Assembly: GCA_003542575.1 (NCBI GenBank)
Contig: DPKJ01000014.1
Span: 20,262-84,261, forward strand
Reading direction: 5' to 3'
DNA: 64,000 nucleotides
DNA from: Rikenellaceae bacterium
GTDB taxonomy: Bacteria > Bacteroidota > Bacteroidia > Bacteroidales > UBA932
Part shown: positions 50,150-59,736 of the stretch, piece by piece
Layout: each line of letters begins with the position of its first letter
Position numbering within the stretch: position 1 is the first letter of the stretch
Position numbers and translations under genes: made by a program
The notes under the pieces: generated by a model
Told to the model about the DNA's origin: nothing
Seen by the model: the letters and a program-made list of their open reading frames with translations, nothing else
The model's database searches: none

Positions 50150-50501
50150 AAAAGAATTGTTGGCAGGATTTGTTTTTGCACGCAATTTAGACAATTCTTC
50201 TAAATCACTTATAGTAGCACATCTTTTATCAGTTTGAACTTCAACAAAAAAATTTTTACAGAATTATAATTACTATGTATTTACCTTACATTGCAATTTA
50301 CACCTTTAGTAAAATAATTTATGATGCTTGAAACACGAATAGTGCTTATCAATAAATAATTAGGGATGGTTAGCAAATAATTCGTACTTTTATGGAATCA
50401 ATATAGACCATAATATTCTAAGCAAACCATTATTCTCTAAGCAATGGCTAGGTGGTCTTGAAAAGATTTACATGTAGAAAATTTAATTAAGTAAGTGTAA
50501 T
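50150..50501. other. Intergenic region between regulator and phosphoesterase
   Basis: These 352 AT-rich bases lie between divergent genes and must contain both promoters. I see no full -33/-7 pair. TACTTTTA at 50386-50393 is the nearest -7-like sequence for the plus gene. No RNA gene, repeat or credible reading frame was found. Confidence 0.45.
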
Positions 50502-51824
50502 ATGAAATTTGTTTTGAGATTATTGAGCCTTTTTTTAGTAATGTCGTTGTTTGGAGTATTTACCTCATGTAATAAGCATGATTCTCCATGGAATGGGATA
50601 AACCCGTTTGACAATGGAGGCAAAGAACGGAATATGATTGTAGTTATAAGTGATATTCATCTTGGAGCAGACCTTGCTTATGCTGAATGTAATGAAAACC
50701 TTGGACTCCTTGAAGAATTCCTAAAACGGCTAAAAAAATCTCCTAATGTAAAAGAGCTTGTAATTGCCGGAGATTTGCTTGATGAGTGGTTTGTGCCAGC
50801 TACAATTGACACATATCAGGGTAAGGATCAGGCGGATTTTGTAAAACGCATTGCGGCTGCCAATAAAGGGGTAATTGATGTTTTAAACAGCATTATCAAA
50901 GAGAAGAAGATTTTAGTAACATATGTACCGGGTAACCATGATTTGACTGTTACAGAAGAGAGTGTCAGATTAATCCTTCCGGGCATAAACCAGAAGAGAG
51001 ATCCTGAACTGGGATTAGGCACATATTCACCGGTTGGCATCCCTGAGATTGCAATTGAACACGGCCACCGTTACAACTTTTTTTGCGCTCCTGACCCAAT
51101 TTCTAACCAGGATATTGCCCCTGGCACCATTACGCCTCCGGGTTACTTTTTTACAAGGCTGGCAGCTCTGCACGTAGCTCAAAAGAAACCAGCCGCTGCA
51201 GATATCGTACCTGTTGTTACCAAAAATTCATCCGGAAATGAAAGCCAGGATTTACTTTTTGCTTATTGGAAATTATGGGAGTGGTCTGTTAATCTTTTTA
51301 CTATTACAAACAAGTTTGATGAAAATATTTTTGTTACAAATGTAGATGGATTTACAGGAACATTTTCTGTAAACGATGTCTTACCATTTCAGGAAACTGC
51401 AGGTGGTTATATTGATGTCAATCTTTATAAAGGGATTCAAGATTCATGGGATCAAAGGCAAACACTTAATCGTGTAAATGTTCATATTCCTGTTTTACAG
51501 GCTATTTCTAACGCTGCCAGTGCAACAGAGACAGATAACCAGGCAAAATCTCAGTATTTTTTGAATCCTGATTCAGATAAAAGAATTGTTATATTCGGAC
51601 ACTCACATGTTCCCACAATAATTCCTTCCGAAGATAATCACGGACAAAAATGTATCTATGCAAATTCAGGAACATGGATAGATCACAATCCTAAGAGAAC
51701 CACTACACATTTTATAGTTATAACACCTCAGGGCAAAGATACTTCTACACAAACCTTTGTTAAGCTGTATAATTTTGAAAATAAAAATGTAACCTTGATG
51801 GCTCAAGATTCTTTACGTTACTAA
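50502..51824 (+). CDS. Lipoprotein metallophosphoesterase
   Basis: The 440-residue protein begins with a lipoprotein signal (hydrophobic stretch then LFGVFTSC, lipidated Cys at about 23). It carries calcineurin-type metal motifs: ISDIHLGAD near 49-57, GDLLDEW near 89-95, PGNHDLT near 147-153 and FGHSHVPT near 376. LWEWSVNLFTITNKF and the large insert between GNHD and GHSH are unlike small MPEs; UDP-diacylglucosamine hydrolase (LpxH) keeps similar motifs but is cytosolic. The substrate is unknown. It is monocistronic and convergent with the Nudix gene. Confidence 0.82.
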   Translation: MKFVLRLLSLFLVMSLFGVFTSCNKHDSPWNGINPFDNGGKERNMIVVISDIHLGADLAYAECNENLGLLEEFLKRLKKSPNVKELVIAGDLLDEWFVPATIDTYQGKDQADFVKRIAAANKGVIDVLNSIIKEKKILVTYVPGNHDLTVTEESVRLILPGINQKRDPELGLGTYSPVGIPEIAIEHGHRYNFFCAPDPISNQDIAPGTITPPGYFFTRLAALHVAQKKPAAADIVPVVTKNSSGNESQDLLFAYWKLWEWSVNLFTITNKFDENIFVTNVDGFTGTFSVNDVLPFQETAGGYIDVNLYKGIQDSWDQRQTLNRVNVHIPVLQAISNAASATETDNQAKSQYFLNPDSDKRIVIFGHSHVPTIIPSEDNHGQKCIYANSGTWIDHNPKRTTTHFIVITPQGKDTSTQTFVKLYNFENKNVTLMAQDSLRY

Positions 51825-51874
51825 GGGAAATGATCTAATTATTACAGAGTATAAGAATATTTGGTAGCGATTGA

Positions 51875-52654
51875 TTAGAAATCAAACGTAAAATCGGCTT
51901 TTTTAACAAGTCGTTCGAAGCGGGTGCGGTCAAAACTGTAGATTTTTGCAGGTTTGTGTTTTACCCCACTTACTACCTCACCTGAGTCAATCAGGACACC
52001 GGTATTCTTCCTTTGTTCTTTTCGGGATTTTGTGCCTTTTTTTACAACTGTCACATTTTCTGACCTTCCCACCATCTTCTTTTGAAAATTGCCACGGTCA
52101 AATTTTGTATTTAGAATACTTTCATAAACTGTCTGAAGCTGTTTGATTGTAAAATACTTATCCAGCAGTTCAAATGCTATTGGGTAATGTCGTATCTCAT
52201 GTTTTAGCTTTTCGATTGCCTCTGATATTATCTCATGATGATCAAAAGCAAGTGATGCGTCGGCTAGTACACTCTCTATCGGAAACCATCCGGCATCGGT
52301 AATATCCTCACCTCCTGTAACTTTTACTCTGTTAAAAAGATAAGGATTAATCAGCGCGTAAAATGCAACAGTAATAACACGCCCTCTTGGGTCTCTGTCA
52401 ATAGATGAAAATGTTTTGATTTGCCTCATAAATACACCTGAGATGCCTGTCTCCTCTTTCAATTCTCTCTCCGCACACTCTTCTATTGTCTCATCCATTC
52501 TCAAGAAACCTCCGGGTAGTGACCAGTTATCTTTAAAAGGCTCTGCCCCTCGCTGAACAAGCAATATATTAAGGGTTTCACCATCAAATCCAAACACGAC
52601 GCAATCTGAGGTAAGCGCTGCTCTGGGATAGTCATATGTAAACTTACCGTCCAT
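51875..52654 (-). CDS. Nudix-family transcriptional regulator (NrtR/AraR type)
   Basis: The 259-residue protein joins an N-terminal Nudix domain to a C-terminal winged helix (about 150-215, FTIKQLQTVYESILNTKFDR, GNFQKKMV). That architecture is known for NrtR (NAD regulation) and the Bacteroides arabinose regulator AraR. The Nudix box is intact: G47 onward reads GFLRMDETIEECAERELKEE, with REL-EE-G all in place, whereas many regulators of this type have lost it. The target is not evident: neighbours are a phosphoesterase and a peptidase, divergently transcribed across 145 bp. Confidence 0.82.
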   Translation of the reverse strand: MDGKFTYDYPRAALTSDCVVFGFDGETLNILLVQRGAEPFKDNWSLPGGFLRMDETIEECAERELKEETGISGVFMRQIKTFSSIDRDPRGRVITVAFYALINPYLFNRVKVTGGEDITDAGWFPIESVLADASLAFDHHEIISEAIEKLKHEIRHYPIAFELLDKYFTIKQLQTVYESILNTKFDRGNFQKKMVGRSENVTVVKKGTKSRKEQRKNTGVLIDSGEVVSGVKHKPAKIYSFDRTRFERLVKKADFTFDF

Positions 52655-52799
52655 CAGTTCTGTTTTTGTAATTATTACACAAAATTAGTAGAAAAACAGT
52701 TAATGCCTATTTTTAGAAGTAAAAATCAATCGACAGATGCATTTGAGGGTGCTTTTCCGATTTTTCTGTATCTTGCCTTGAATAAATCAAAAGACCGCC

Positions 52800-53945
52800 A
52801 TGAAAAAACTCTTTACAATTCTTCTTGCCACTGCTGCTCTGACTTTTCCCAAACAATCCAACAGTCAGATTACCGGGAAATGCCCTGTATATCAGTTTTC
52901 TTACACCAAAATGCTACCTGCCACTCCGGTAAAGGATCAGGCTGTAACCGGAACATGCTGGTCGTTTGCGACAACTTCGTTTTTTGAATCTGAACTTATA
53001 AGAATGGGCAAAGGTGAATTTGATCTCTCGGAGATGCACACAGTACGCTACAATTATATTAATCGTGTAAAGGATAATTATTTAAAACGAGGGAAGGGAA
53101 ACCTGCAAGAGGGCAGCCTCTCAAACATGATGTTTGATGTTGTTAATGAGCATGGAATTGTACCTGAGGAGGTTTACAGCGGAATTAACTACAACTCCCC
53201 TACCCACAATCATACCTTGTTGAACGAATATGTAAATGCAATCGCAGCCGTACCAGTTAAAAATAAAGAGGTAACCATGGAGTTCGACAAGCTTTTGAAC
53301 TCTTTGCTGGATATCTATCTGGGAAAGGTACCACAGAAGTTCACCTATAAAGGAAGAGAATATACTCCCTGGAGTTTCTACCAAAGCCTGGGACTTAACA
53401 CAAACGATTACATTTTTCTCACAAGCTTTACCCATCACCCTTATTACAAAGAATTTTTGCTGGAGATTCCGGACAACTGGAATGGAGGACTATATTACAA
53501 CCTCCCCCTTGACGAATTTATGCAAGTCATAGACAACTCAATAGAGAAAGGATTCACCGTCAGCTGGGATGGGGATATGAGCGAGAAAAGCTATTCAGAC
53601 AAAGTCGGCATTGCGGTTTTGCCAACTGCAGAGGAGCTTGCTTCTGAGGAGGGTTCCAAACTCTCTTTTAACAGGATATACAAGGAGGTCAATACTGACG
53701 CAACATCTCGCCAAAAGGGCTATGAAACCTTCGTGACCACAGATGACCACCTTATGCACCTAATTGGAACTGCAAAGGACAAGAATGGCACAACTTACTA
53801 CATAGTAAAGAACTCATGGAAGCCCGAAATCAACCGCTTTGGAGGTTATAATCACCTATCAAGGGAGTACGTTAAGGCAAAAACCATCTCTGTTTTGGTG
53901 CACAAAGATGCATTACCGGCAGAAATCCTGAAGAAATTGCGTTAG
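52800..53945 (+). CDS. Secreted C1 papain-like peptidase (bleomycin hydrolase/PepC type)
   Basis: The 381-residue product has a signal peptide (to about residue 23). Cys catalysis is shown by KDQAVTGTCWSFATTSF with Cys at about 53, His in TTDDHLMHLIGTA near 322 and Asn in IVKNSWKPE near 341. The order and spacing match the C1B aminopeptidases, which in Bacteroidota are often exported. The self-compartmentalising C-terminal arm is short. It is divergent from the Nudix regulator, so it is a candidate target. Confidence 0.87.
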   Translation: MKKLFTILLATAALTFPKQSNSQITGKCPVYQFSYTKMLPATPVKDQAVTGTCWSFATTSFFESELIRMGKGEFDLSEMHTVRYNYINRVKDNYLKRGKGNLQEGSLSNMMFDVVNEHGIVPEEVYSGINYNSPTHNHTLLNEYVNAIAAVPVKNKEVTMEFDKLLNSLLDIYLGKVPQKFTYKGREYTPWSFYQSLGLNTNDYIFLTSFTHHPYYKEFLLEIPDNWNGGLYYNLPLDEFMQVIDNSIEKGFTVSWDGDMSEKSYSDKVGIAVLPTAEELASEEGSKLSFNRIYKEVNTDATSRQKGYETFVTTDDHLMHLIGTAKDKNGTTYYIVKNSWKPEINRFGGYNHLSREYVKAKTISVLVHKDALPAEILKKLR

Positions 53946-54002
53946 AAAAATCATACTAAGTGGATTTTTAAACATTTTTTATACTTTTATGTTTTAGAAT
54001 AA

Positions 54003-54431
54003 ATGAAGAGGACTCTCGCCATAATATTATCGGTAATTCTAATGGCCAGCCATATGTACCTGACCATTGGAACTCACTTTTGTGGTGGTGTAGCCAATAA
54101 TTCTGAGATTATTCTTGGGAAATCCGTAATTGATTGTGGTATGTCCTCAATTAAAAGTGATTGCCAAAATGAGCACAAAAGCGAAAATCCCAATGACCTG
54201 ATTAATTCTGTTCCATGCTGTGAAGATAGGTATCAGAATATTCAAACTACAGATGATTTTGTTAAAGATGTTCAGCAAGTCATATTAAACTTTGACTTTA
54301 TTGTTTTTTATCTGTATACCTCTATTTCGACTAATCATTTTCCAAAACAAGCAGAAAATTTATTTGCTTACAAATCTCCCCCACTGATTGAAAAAGACGT
54401 TCAAGTTCTATTTCAATCGTTCCTTAATTGA
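54003..54431 (+). CDS. HYC_CC_PP family protein
   Basis: The 142-residue protein has an N-terminal hydrophobic helix, then the family's three motifs: THFCGG near residues 24-29 (H-x-C), VPCCED near 71-76 (CC) and KSPPLIEKDVQVLFQSFL near the C-terminus (PP). The family is small, Bacteroidota-specific and usually sits beside heavy-metal RND pumps. Cys/His pairs suggest metal binding in the periplasm. It is first in the efflux operon. Alternative start codons are not needed. Confidence 0.8.
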   Translation: MKRTLAIILSVILMASHMYLTIGTHFCGGVANNSEIILGKSVIDCGMSSIKSDCQNEHKSENPNDLINSVPCCEDRYQNIQTTDDFVKDVQQVILNFDFIVFYLYTSISTNHFPKQAENLFAYKSPPLIEKDVQVLFQSFLN

Positions 54432-54521
54432 GTGTAAATGAAGAATGACGACCTTACTGAATTCAGTAGGTCAGCAGGTAGATTGTACCAACGCAATCAA
54501 AAATTCATTAAACCAAATATT

Positions 54522-57500
54522 ATGCTCAACAAAATAATAAAATATTTTTTGGAGAATAAGCTTGTCACAATACTTATTCTCACAGTTCTGGTTGTATGGG
54601 GAGTTGTAACTTCACCATTTAACTGGAATGTTGATTTTTTACCTAGGGACCCGGTTCCTGTAGATGCCATTCCTGATATTGGTGAAAATCAGCAAATTGT
54701 ATTCACAGAATGGATGGGTCGCAGTCCTCAGGATGTTGAGGATCAAATTACCTACCCTTTAACAACTTCATTACTTGGATTACCCGGCGTAAAGTCGGTA
54801 AGAAGCACTTCAATGTTTGGCTTATCGTTTATTGCCATCATCTTTGATGAGAAAGTAGAATACTACTGGAGTAGGACGAGGGTGCTTGAAAAACTAAACT
54901 CTCTTTCAGCGGGAGTACTTCCGGAAGGTGTCTCACCGACACTTGGACCAGATGCAACAGCTCTTGGTCAAGTTTTTTGGTACACTCTTGAAGGCAGAGA
55001 TTCTACCGGTGGTTCCGCAGGAGGTTGGGATCCTCACGAATTAAGAACTATTCAGGATTATTATGTCCTTTTTGCATTAACATCGGCAGAAGGTGTTTCG
55101 GAAGTGGCTTCAATTGGTGGGTTTGTTAAAGAGTACCAGGTTGACCTTGACCCTGTTGCAATGAAAGCTCATGGTGTGAACATGATGATGGTTATGGAAG
55201 CCATCAGAAACAGCAACCTTGATATAGGTGCTAATACCATAGAAATTAACCTTGTGGAATACTATGTTCGCGGTTTGGGTTATGTTAAAAGTTTGCAGGA
55301 AATTGAGATGTCCGTTGTAAAAGTGACCAATAACATTCCAATCCGTATACGCGATATTTCAAAAGTAAACATTGGACCTGCTCCACGTGGCCACAGCGGA
55401 TTTCTGGATAAAGGAGGAGCAGAAGCTGTTGGAGGTGTGATTATCTCGCGCTATGGTGATAACCCCCTAAAAACCATTCAAAATGTCAAGGACAAAATAA
55501 AAGAAATCAGCCCAGGCCTTCCATCTAAGACATTAGCAGATGGGACTGTGTCTAAGGTTACCATTATTCCCTTTTACGACAGGACTCAACTTATTAACGA
55601 AACGCTCGGAACACTGAATGAAGCTATCCGTCTGCAAATTATGATCACAATAATTGTTATCATAATAATGGTTTTTCATTTAAGAGCCTCATTTATGATA
55701 TCAGCATTGTTGCCGATGGCCGTTTTAATGTGCTTTATAATGATGAGATATCTGAAGGTTGATGCAAATATTGTGGCACTCTCAGGTATAGCTATCGCAA
55801 TTGGAACGATGGTTGACCTGGGTATTATCCTCAGTGAAAACATATTGCGTCATACCGAGGAGTCTCCGCCTGCTCAACCTATGATCACAACCGTATACAA
55901 TGCAACAATTGAGGTATCTTCTGCCATTCTTACAGCTGTTTCAACAACTATCGTAAGTTTTTTACCGGTTTTTACACTTCAAGCAGCAGAAGGTAAACTT
56001 TTCGGGCCACTTGCTTATACAAAAACTTTCGCTTTACTAGCGGCTCTGGTTATAACACTTTTTATTATGCCGGCATTAGCTCACTGGTTATTCTCAATAA
56101 AACCTGTCAGAAAGAGCTATAAACTGGCATTAAATATATTATTGTTCTTATCGGGAATAATTTTACTTTGGTGGTCATCATGGGCTGGCATTGCGATTAT
56201 ATTGCTTGGAATAAATAACATTGCAAGTATATTTGCTCTGAAACAAAAATTACCTACTCCTCTTCTTAACAGGTGGTTTAGCAATCATAGTGCCCATCAT
56301 ACTATAGCTATTGTGGTAGTCTCAATATCTTGGTTGCTAGCCCGTGAATGGATGCCTCTGGGGGTAGCCAATAGTTTGCTGGTCAATTTCTTTTTTATTG
56401 CTTTGATTATAGGCATTGTCCTGGGTGGATTTAAAATTTTTATTGAATTGTACCCTAAAATTCTTAATTGGTGTCTTGAACATAAAGGTGTTTTTCTTCT
56501 TATTCCTGTATTAATAATTATACTTGGATTAAATATCTGGCTTGGTTTCGGTAAAGTTTTTGGGTTTATTCCAAAACTAACAGATAAAACAGGATTGAAT
56601 ATCAGAACAACCTCAGCCTGGAGTACAATGTCACACGCTTTTCCTGGCTTGGAAAAAGAGTTTATGCCAGCCCTTGACGAAGGCTCGTTCTTACTTATGC
56701 CTACCTCAATGCCGCATTCCGGGGTAGAGGCGAATATTAAATATTTGCAGCAGCTGGATATGCGTGTACAGGCAATTCCCGAAGTAGATATGGTTGTTGG
56801 TAAAGCCGGAAGGGTTGAAAGTGCTCTTGATCCGGCCCCAGTATCAATGTTTGAAAACATCATACAATATAAAACCGAATTCAAAAATGATGAAAATGGT
56901 TACCCTATTAGATTCAAGGTTGACAGGGAGGGTAACTTCGTAAAGGATAAAAACGGAGAATTGGTACCTGATAAAAGGGGACAGTATTACAGGCAATGGC
57001 GTGATCATATAAAAACTCCGGATGACATCTGGGATGAGATAATAAAGGCAACCAGCAATATCCCAGGCGTGACTTCGGCGCCCAAGCTGCAACCGATTGA
57101 AACTCGCCTTGTAATGTTACAGACAGGTATGCGTGCTCCAATAGGAATTAAAGTGTTCGGACCCGACTTGAAAAGCATTGAGGATTTCAGCTTGAAAATT
57201 GAACAACTGCTCAAAGAGGTTCCTTCGGTTAAAGCTGAAGCAGTGTACGCTGATCGCAGTTTGGGTAAGCCTTATCTCGAAATTCAGATTGATCGCTCTG
57301 CCATAGCACGATATGGATTGAATATTGCCGATGTACAAATGTATCTGGAAGTTGCTTTGGGCGGAATGCCTTTGACAACAACAATTGAGGGGCGTGAGCG
57401 ATACAATATAAGAGCCAGGTATGCAAGAGAATGGAGAGATAGTCCGGAAGCAATTCAAAGAATATTTATTCCTACTCCAAGCGGACAGCAGATACCTTTA

Positions 57501-58310
57501 GGTGATTTGGCTCAGATTGACTTCCGCCCCGGACCTGGCATGATTAGGGGTGAAGATTCGTTTTTAGTTGGTTATGTGCTTTTGGACAAAAAAGATGGGT
57601 ATTCTGAGGTTACTGTAGTTGAAGATGCCGATAGGTACATTTTGTCAAAAATTGCAAGCGGGGAGTTAATTGTTCCTTCGGGAGTCAGTTATAAATTCTC
57701 GGGCAGCTATGATAATCAAGTCCGTGCCGAAAAAAGATTGGCAATTGTAGTGCCTTTGGTCTTGATCATGATTTTTTTGATTCTCTATTTCCAATTCCGA
57801 TCAACATCTGTTTCTCTGATGATATTTTCCGCGATTACTTTAGCTTTTGCCGGTGGTTTTATAATGCTTTGGCTGTATGGTGAATCCTGGTTTTTAAATA
57901 TCAACCTTTTTGGAACCAACATGCGTGATCTGTTTCAGATGAAAACTTATAACCTGAGTGTAGCTGTGTGGGTAGGATTCATTGCCTTATTTGGAATAGC
58001 AACCGATGATGGCGTTGTAATTTCCACGTATCTGATGCAAAGCTTTAAAAGTCACAAACCTGAAAGTATCCATGAGGTTAGGTTAGCGGTTTTAGAGGCT
58101 GGAGTAAAAAGGATCCGGCCTTGTCTAATGACAACTGCAACGACATTACTTGCTCTTTTACCAATTCTTACATCCTCAGGCCGGGGAGCAGATATTATGA
58201 TCCCAATGGCTATCCCGGCCTTTGGAGGAATGACTGTGGCTCTGATAACTCTTTTTGTCGTTCCGGTTTTGTATTCAGCAAGGGAAGAACATAAATTAAA
58301 AGGTAAGTAA
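54522..58310 (+). CDS. cusA: Heavy-metal RND efflux permease, Cu/Ag type (CusA-like)
   Basis: The 1262-residue inner-membrane pump drives metal ions through a tripartite channel by proton influx. RND features: first helix at residues 10-32, PDIGENQQIVFTEW, GIAIAIGTMVDLGIILSENI (TM4 with the proton-relay Asp) and a final DGVVISTYL/GVKRIRPCLMTTATTLLAL block. Met residues in LLMPTSMP, RLVMLQTG and ALGGMPL sit where CusA has its three copper-binding methionines. About 100 residues with two or three extra hydrophobic segments are inserted between TM6 and TM7 (about 530-630). ATG 54522 gives the usual MLNKIIKYFLENKL start; an in-frame ATG at 54438 would add 28 residues. Confidence 0.9.
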   Translation: MLNKIIKYFLENKLVTILILTVLVVWGVVTSPFNWNVDFLPRDPVPVDAIPDIGENQQIVFTEWMGRSPQDVEDQITYPLTTSLLGLPGVKSVRSTSMFGLSFIAIIFDEKVEYYWSRTRVLEKLNSLSAGVLPEGVSPTLGPDATALGQVFWYTLEGRDSTGGSAGGWDPHELRTIQDYYVLFALTSAEGVSEVASIGGFVKEYQVDLDPVAMKAHGVNMMMVMEAIRNSNLDIGANTIEINLVEYYVRGLGYVKSLQEIEMSVVKVTNNIPIRIRDISKVNIGPAPRGHSGFLDKGGAEAVGGVIISRYGDNPLKTIQNVKDKIKEISPGLPSKTLADGTVSKVTIIPFYDRTQLINETLGTLNEAIRLQIMITIIVIIIMVFHLRASFMISALLPMAVLMCFIMMRYLKVDANIVALSGIAIAIGTMVDLGIILSENILRHTEESPPAQPMITTVYNATIEVSSAILTAVSTTIVSFLPVFTLQAAEGKLFGPLAYTKTFALLAALVITLFIMPALAHWLFSIKPVRKSYKLALNILLFLSGIILLWWSSWAGIAIILLGINNIASIFALKQKLPTPLLNRWFSNHSAHHTIAIVVVSISWLLAREWMPLGVANSLLVNFFFIALIIGIVLGGFKIFIELYPKILNWCLEHKGVFLLIPVLIIILGLNIWLGFGKVFGFIPKLTDKTGLNIRTTSAWSTMSHAFPGLEKEFMPALDEGSFLLMPTSMPHSGVEANIKYLQQLDMRVQAIPEVDMVVGKAGRVESALDPAPVSMFENIIQYKTEFKNDENGYPIRFKVDREGNFVKDKNGELVPDKRGQYYRQWRDHIKTPDDIWDEIIKATSNIPGVTSAPKLQPIETRLVMLQTGMRAPIGIKVFGPDLKSIEDFSLKIEQLLKEVPSVKAEAVYADRSLGKPYLEIQIDRSAIARYGLNIADVQMYLEVALGGMPLTTTIEGRERYNIRARYAREWRDSPEAIQRIFIPTPSGQQIPLGDLAQIDFRPGPGMIRGEDSFLVGYVLLDKKDGYSEVTVVEDADRYILSKIASGELIVPSGVSYKFSGSYDNQVRAEKRLAIVVPLVLIMIFLILYFQFRSTSVSLMIFSAITLAFAGGFIMLWLYGESWFLNINLFGTNMRDLFQMKTYNLSVAVWVGFIALFGIATDDGVVISTYLMQSFKSHKPESIHEVRLAVLEAGVKRIRPCLMTTATTLLALLPILTSSGRGADIMIPMAIPAFGGMTVALITLFVVPVLYSAREEHKLKGK

Positions 58311-58311
58311 A

Positions 58312-59721
58312 ATGAAACAACTAATAATAAGCACACTATTGTTCCTGCTTTTTTCAAGCAGTGTATTTGGGCAATCATTAGATAATTATCTTATGACTGC
58401 TGCTGAAAACAATCCAAATCTTAAGGCAACGTTTTTAAAATATCAGGCTGCGTTAGAGCGAATCCCTCAGGTTGGGGCATTGCCCGATCCTCAGCTTTCT
58501 TTCAGCATTTTCATTCAGCCAATGGAACGATTTGCGGGCAATCAGGTTGGCAGCATATCAATAATGCAGATGTTCCCGTGGATTGGCACCCTTAAAGCTG
58601 CCAAAGAGGAGATGTCTCTTATGGCAAAAGCCGAATTTGAAGCCTTCAATGAAACCAAGGCAATGTTATTCTATGATGTTAAAATAGCATGGTACGTAAT
58701 TTTGCAATTAAATAAGGAAATCGAAATCACATCTGAAAATATTCAATTATTAAAATCTTTAGAAAATATTGCCCTTGCCGGATTTAAAAGCGGGAGGCAG
58801 CGAGCATCGGTCTCTGGAGGTCCGGGAATATCTCAAGTTAGATCTTCTTCTGGTAATAGCCAACAAAGTTCTGGAATGGCAGGCATGAATTTGCAGTCGC
58901 AAACTTCTTCCAATAACGCAAGTAAAGAACCTGATATGAACAACATGGTAAAGATGGAAAATATGTCAGGTAGCGGTAATATGACAGATGTTCTGCGGGC
59001 TCAACTTGAATTGAATGAACTTCAAAATAGGTTATCTATATTAAAAGAAAGAAGAATCCCCTTACTTGCTCGCTTTAATCAATTGCTAAACAGAGATCTT
59101 GCAGAACCAATAATATTGCCAGATAGCTTAGTTGGCCTTGATATTCCAATCCCTTTCTCACAATTTCCCGATAGCATAATTAATAGCAATCCTATGCTTA
59201 AAATGCTCCACTACGAAGAAGCATCTTATATCGCCCGAGGGAAAATGAACAAGAAAATGGGAATGCCAATGATTGGCATCGGTTTGCAATATGACATATT
59301 TCAACCAGGGAACAATAGTCCGGCAATGATGAATGGAAGCAATATGCTTATGCCAATGGCAACAGTATCAATTCCTGTTTGGCGAAAAAAATACACTGCT
59401 GCTGTTCGCGAATCGGAAATAATGCGGGAGTATGTTTCCCAACAAATTGAATCCCAAAATGATAAGCTTATTGTAAGCTATGAAGAAGCAGCTAATCAAT
59501 TCAGGTATGCAGAGCTCAGAAAAAAATTATACAGAGAGCAGGAAACTATTGCTAATCAAGCCTTAAATCTTCTTCTAGTACAATACTCCACTGAAGGTAG
59601 CAACTTTGAGGAGGTATTACGAATGCAACAACAATTACTGGGATACAGATTACAGCTTTTAAATGCATACATAGATGGAAATATTTCAGTGGCTACTCTG
59701 GAAAGGTTAATAGGTCGTTAA
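58312..59721 (+). CDS. cusC: Outer-membrane efflux protein (TolC/CusC-like) with Met-rich insert
   Basis: The 469-residue protein is the outer-membrane duct. It has a signal peptide (to about residue 20) and no lipobox. Two TolC repeats can be seen, with GALPDPQLSF near 56 and MATVSIPVWRKKYTAAVRES near 346. A 60-residue Ser/Asn/Met-rich insert (about 163-223, with DMNNMVKMENMSGSGNM) lies in the first repeat, and a second Met cluster (KMNKKMGMPMIG, NMLMPMA) precedes the last strands. It starts 1 nt after cusA and 15 nt before the cusB-like gene. Confidence 0.85.
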   Translation: MKQLIISTLLFLLFSSSVFGQSLDNYLMTAAENNPNLKATFLKYQAALERIPQVGALPDPQLSFSIFIQPMERFAGNQVGSISIMQMFPWIGTLKAAKEEMSLMAKAEFEAFNETKAMLFYDVKIAWYVILQLNKEIEITSENIQLLKSLENIALAGFKSGRQRASVSGGPGISQVRSSSGNSQQSSGMAGMNLQSQTSSNNASKEPDMNNMVKMENMSGSGNMTDVLRAQLELNELQNRLSILKERRIPLLARFNQLLNRDLAEPIILPDSLVGLDIPIPFSQFPDSIINSNPMLKMLHYEEASYIARGKMNKKMGMPMIGIGLQYDIFQPGNNSPAMMNGSNMLMPMATVSIPVWRKKYTAAVRESEIMREYVSQQIESQNDKLIVSYEEAANQFRYAELRKKLYREQETIANQALNLLLVQYSTEGSNFEEVLRMQQQLLGYRLQLLNAYIDGNISVATLERLIGR

Positions 59722-59736
59722 TAAAAAGTTAAAACA

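Noticed and set aside
54438..54521. Upstream in-frame start for the CusA-like permease
   Set aside because: The added 28 residues are polar and precede the normal family start MLNKIIKYFLENKL, so ATG 54522 is preferred.
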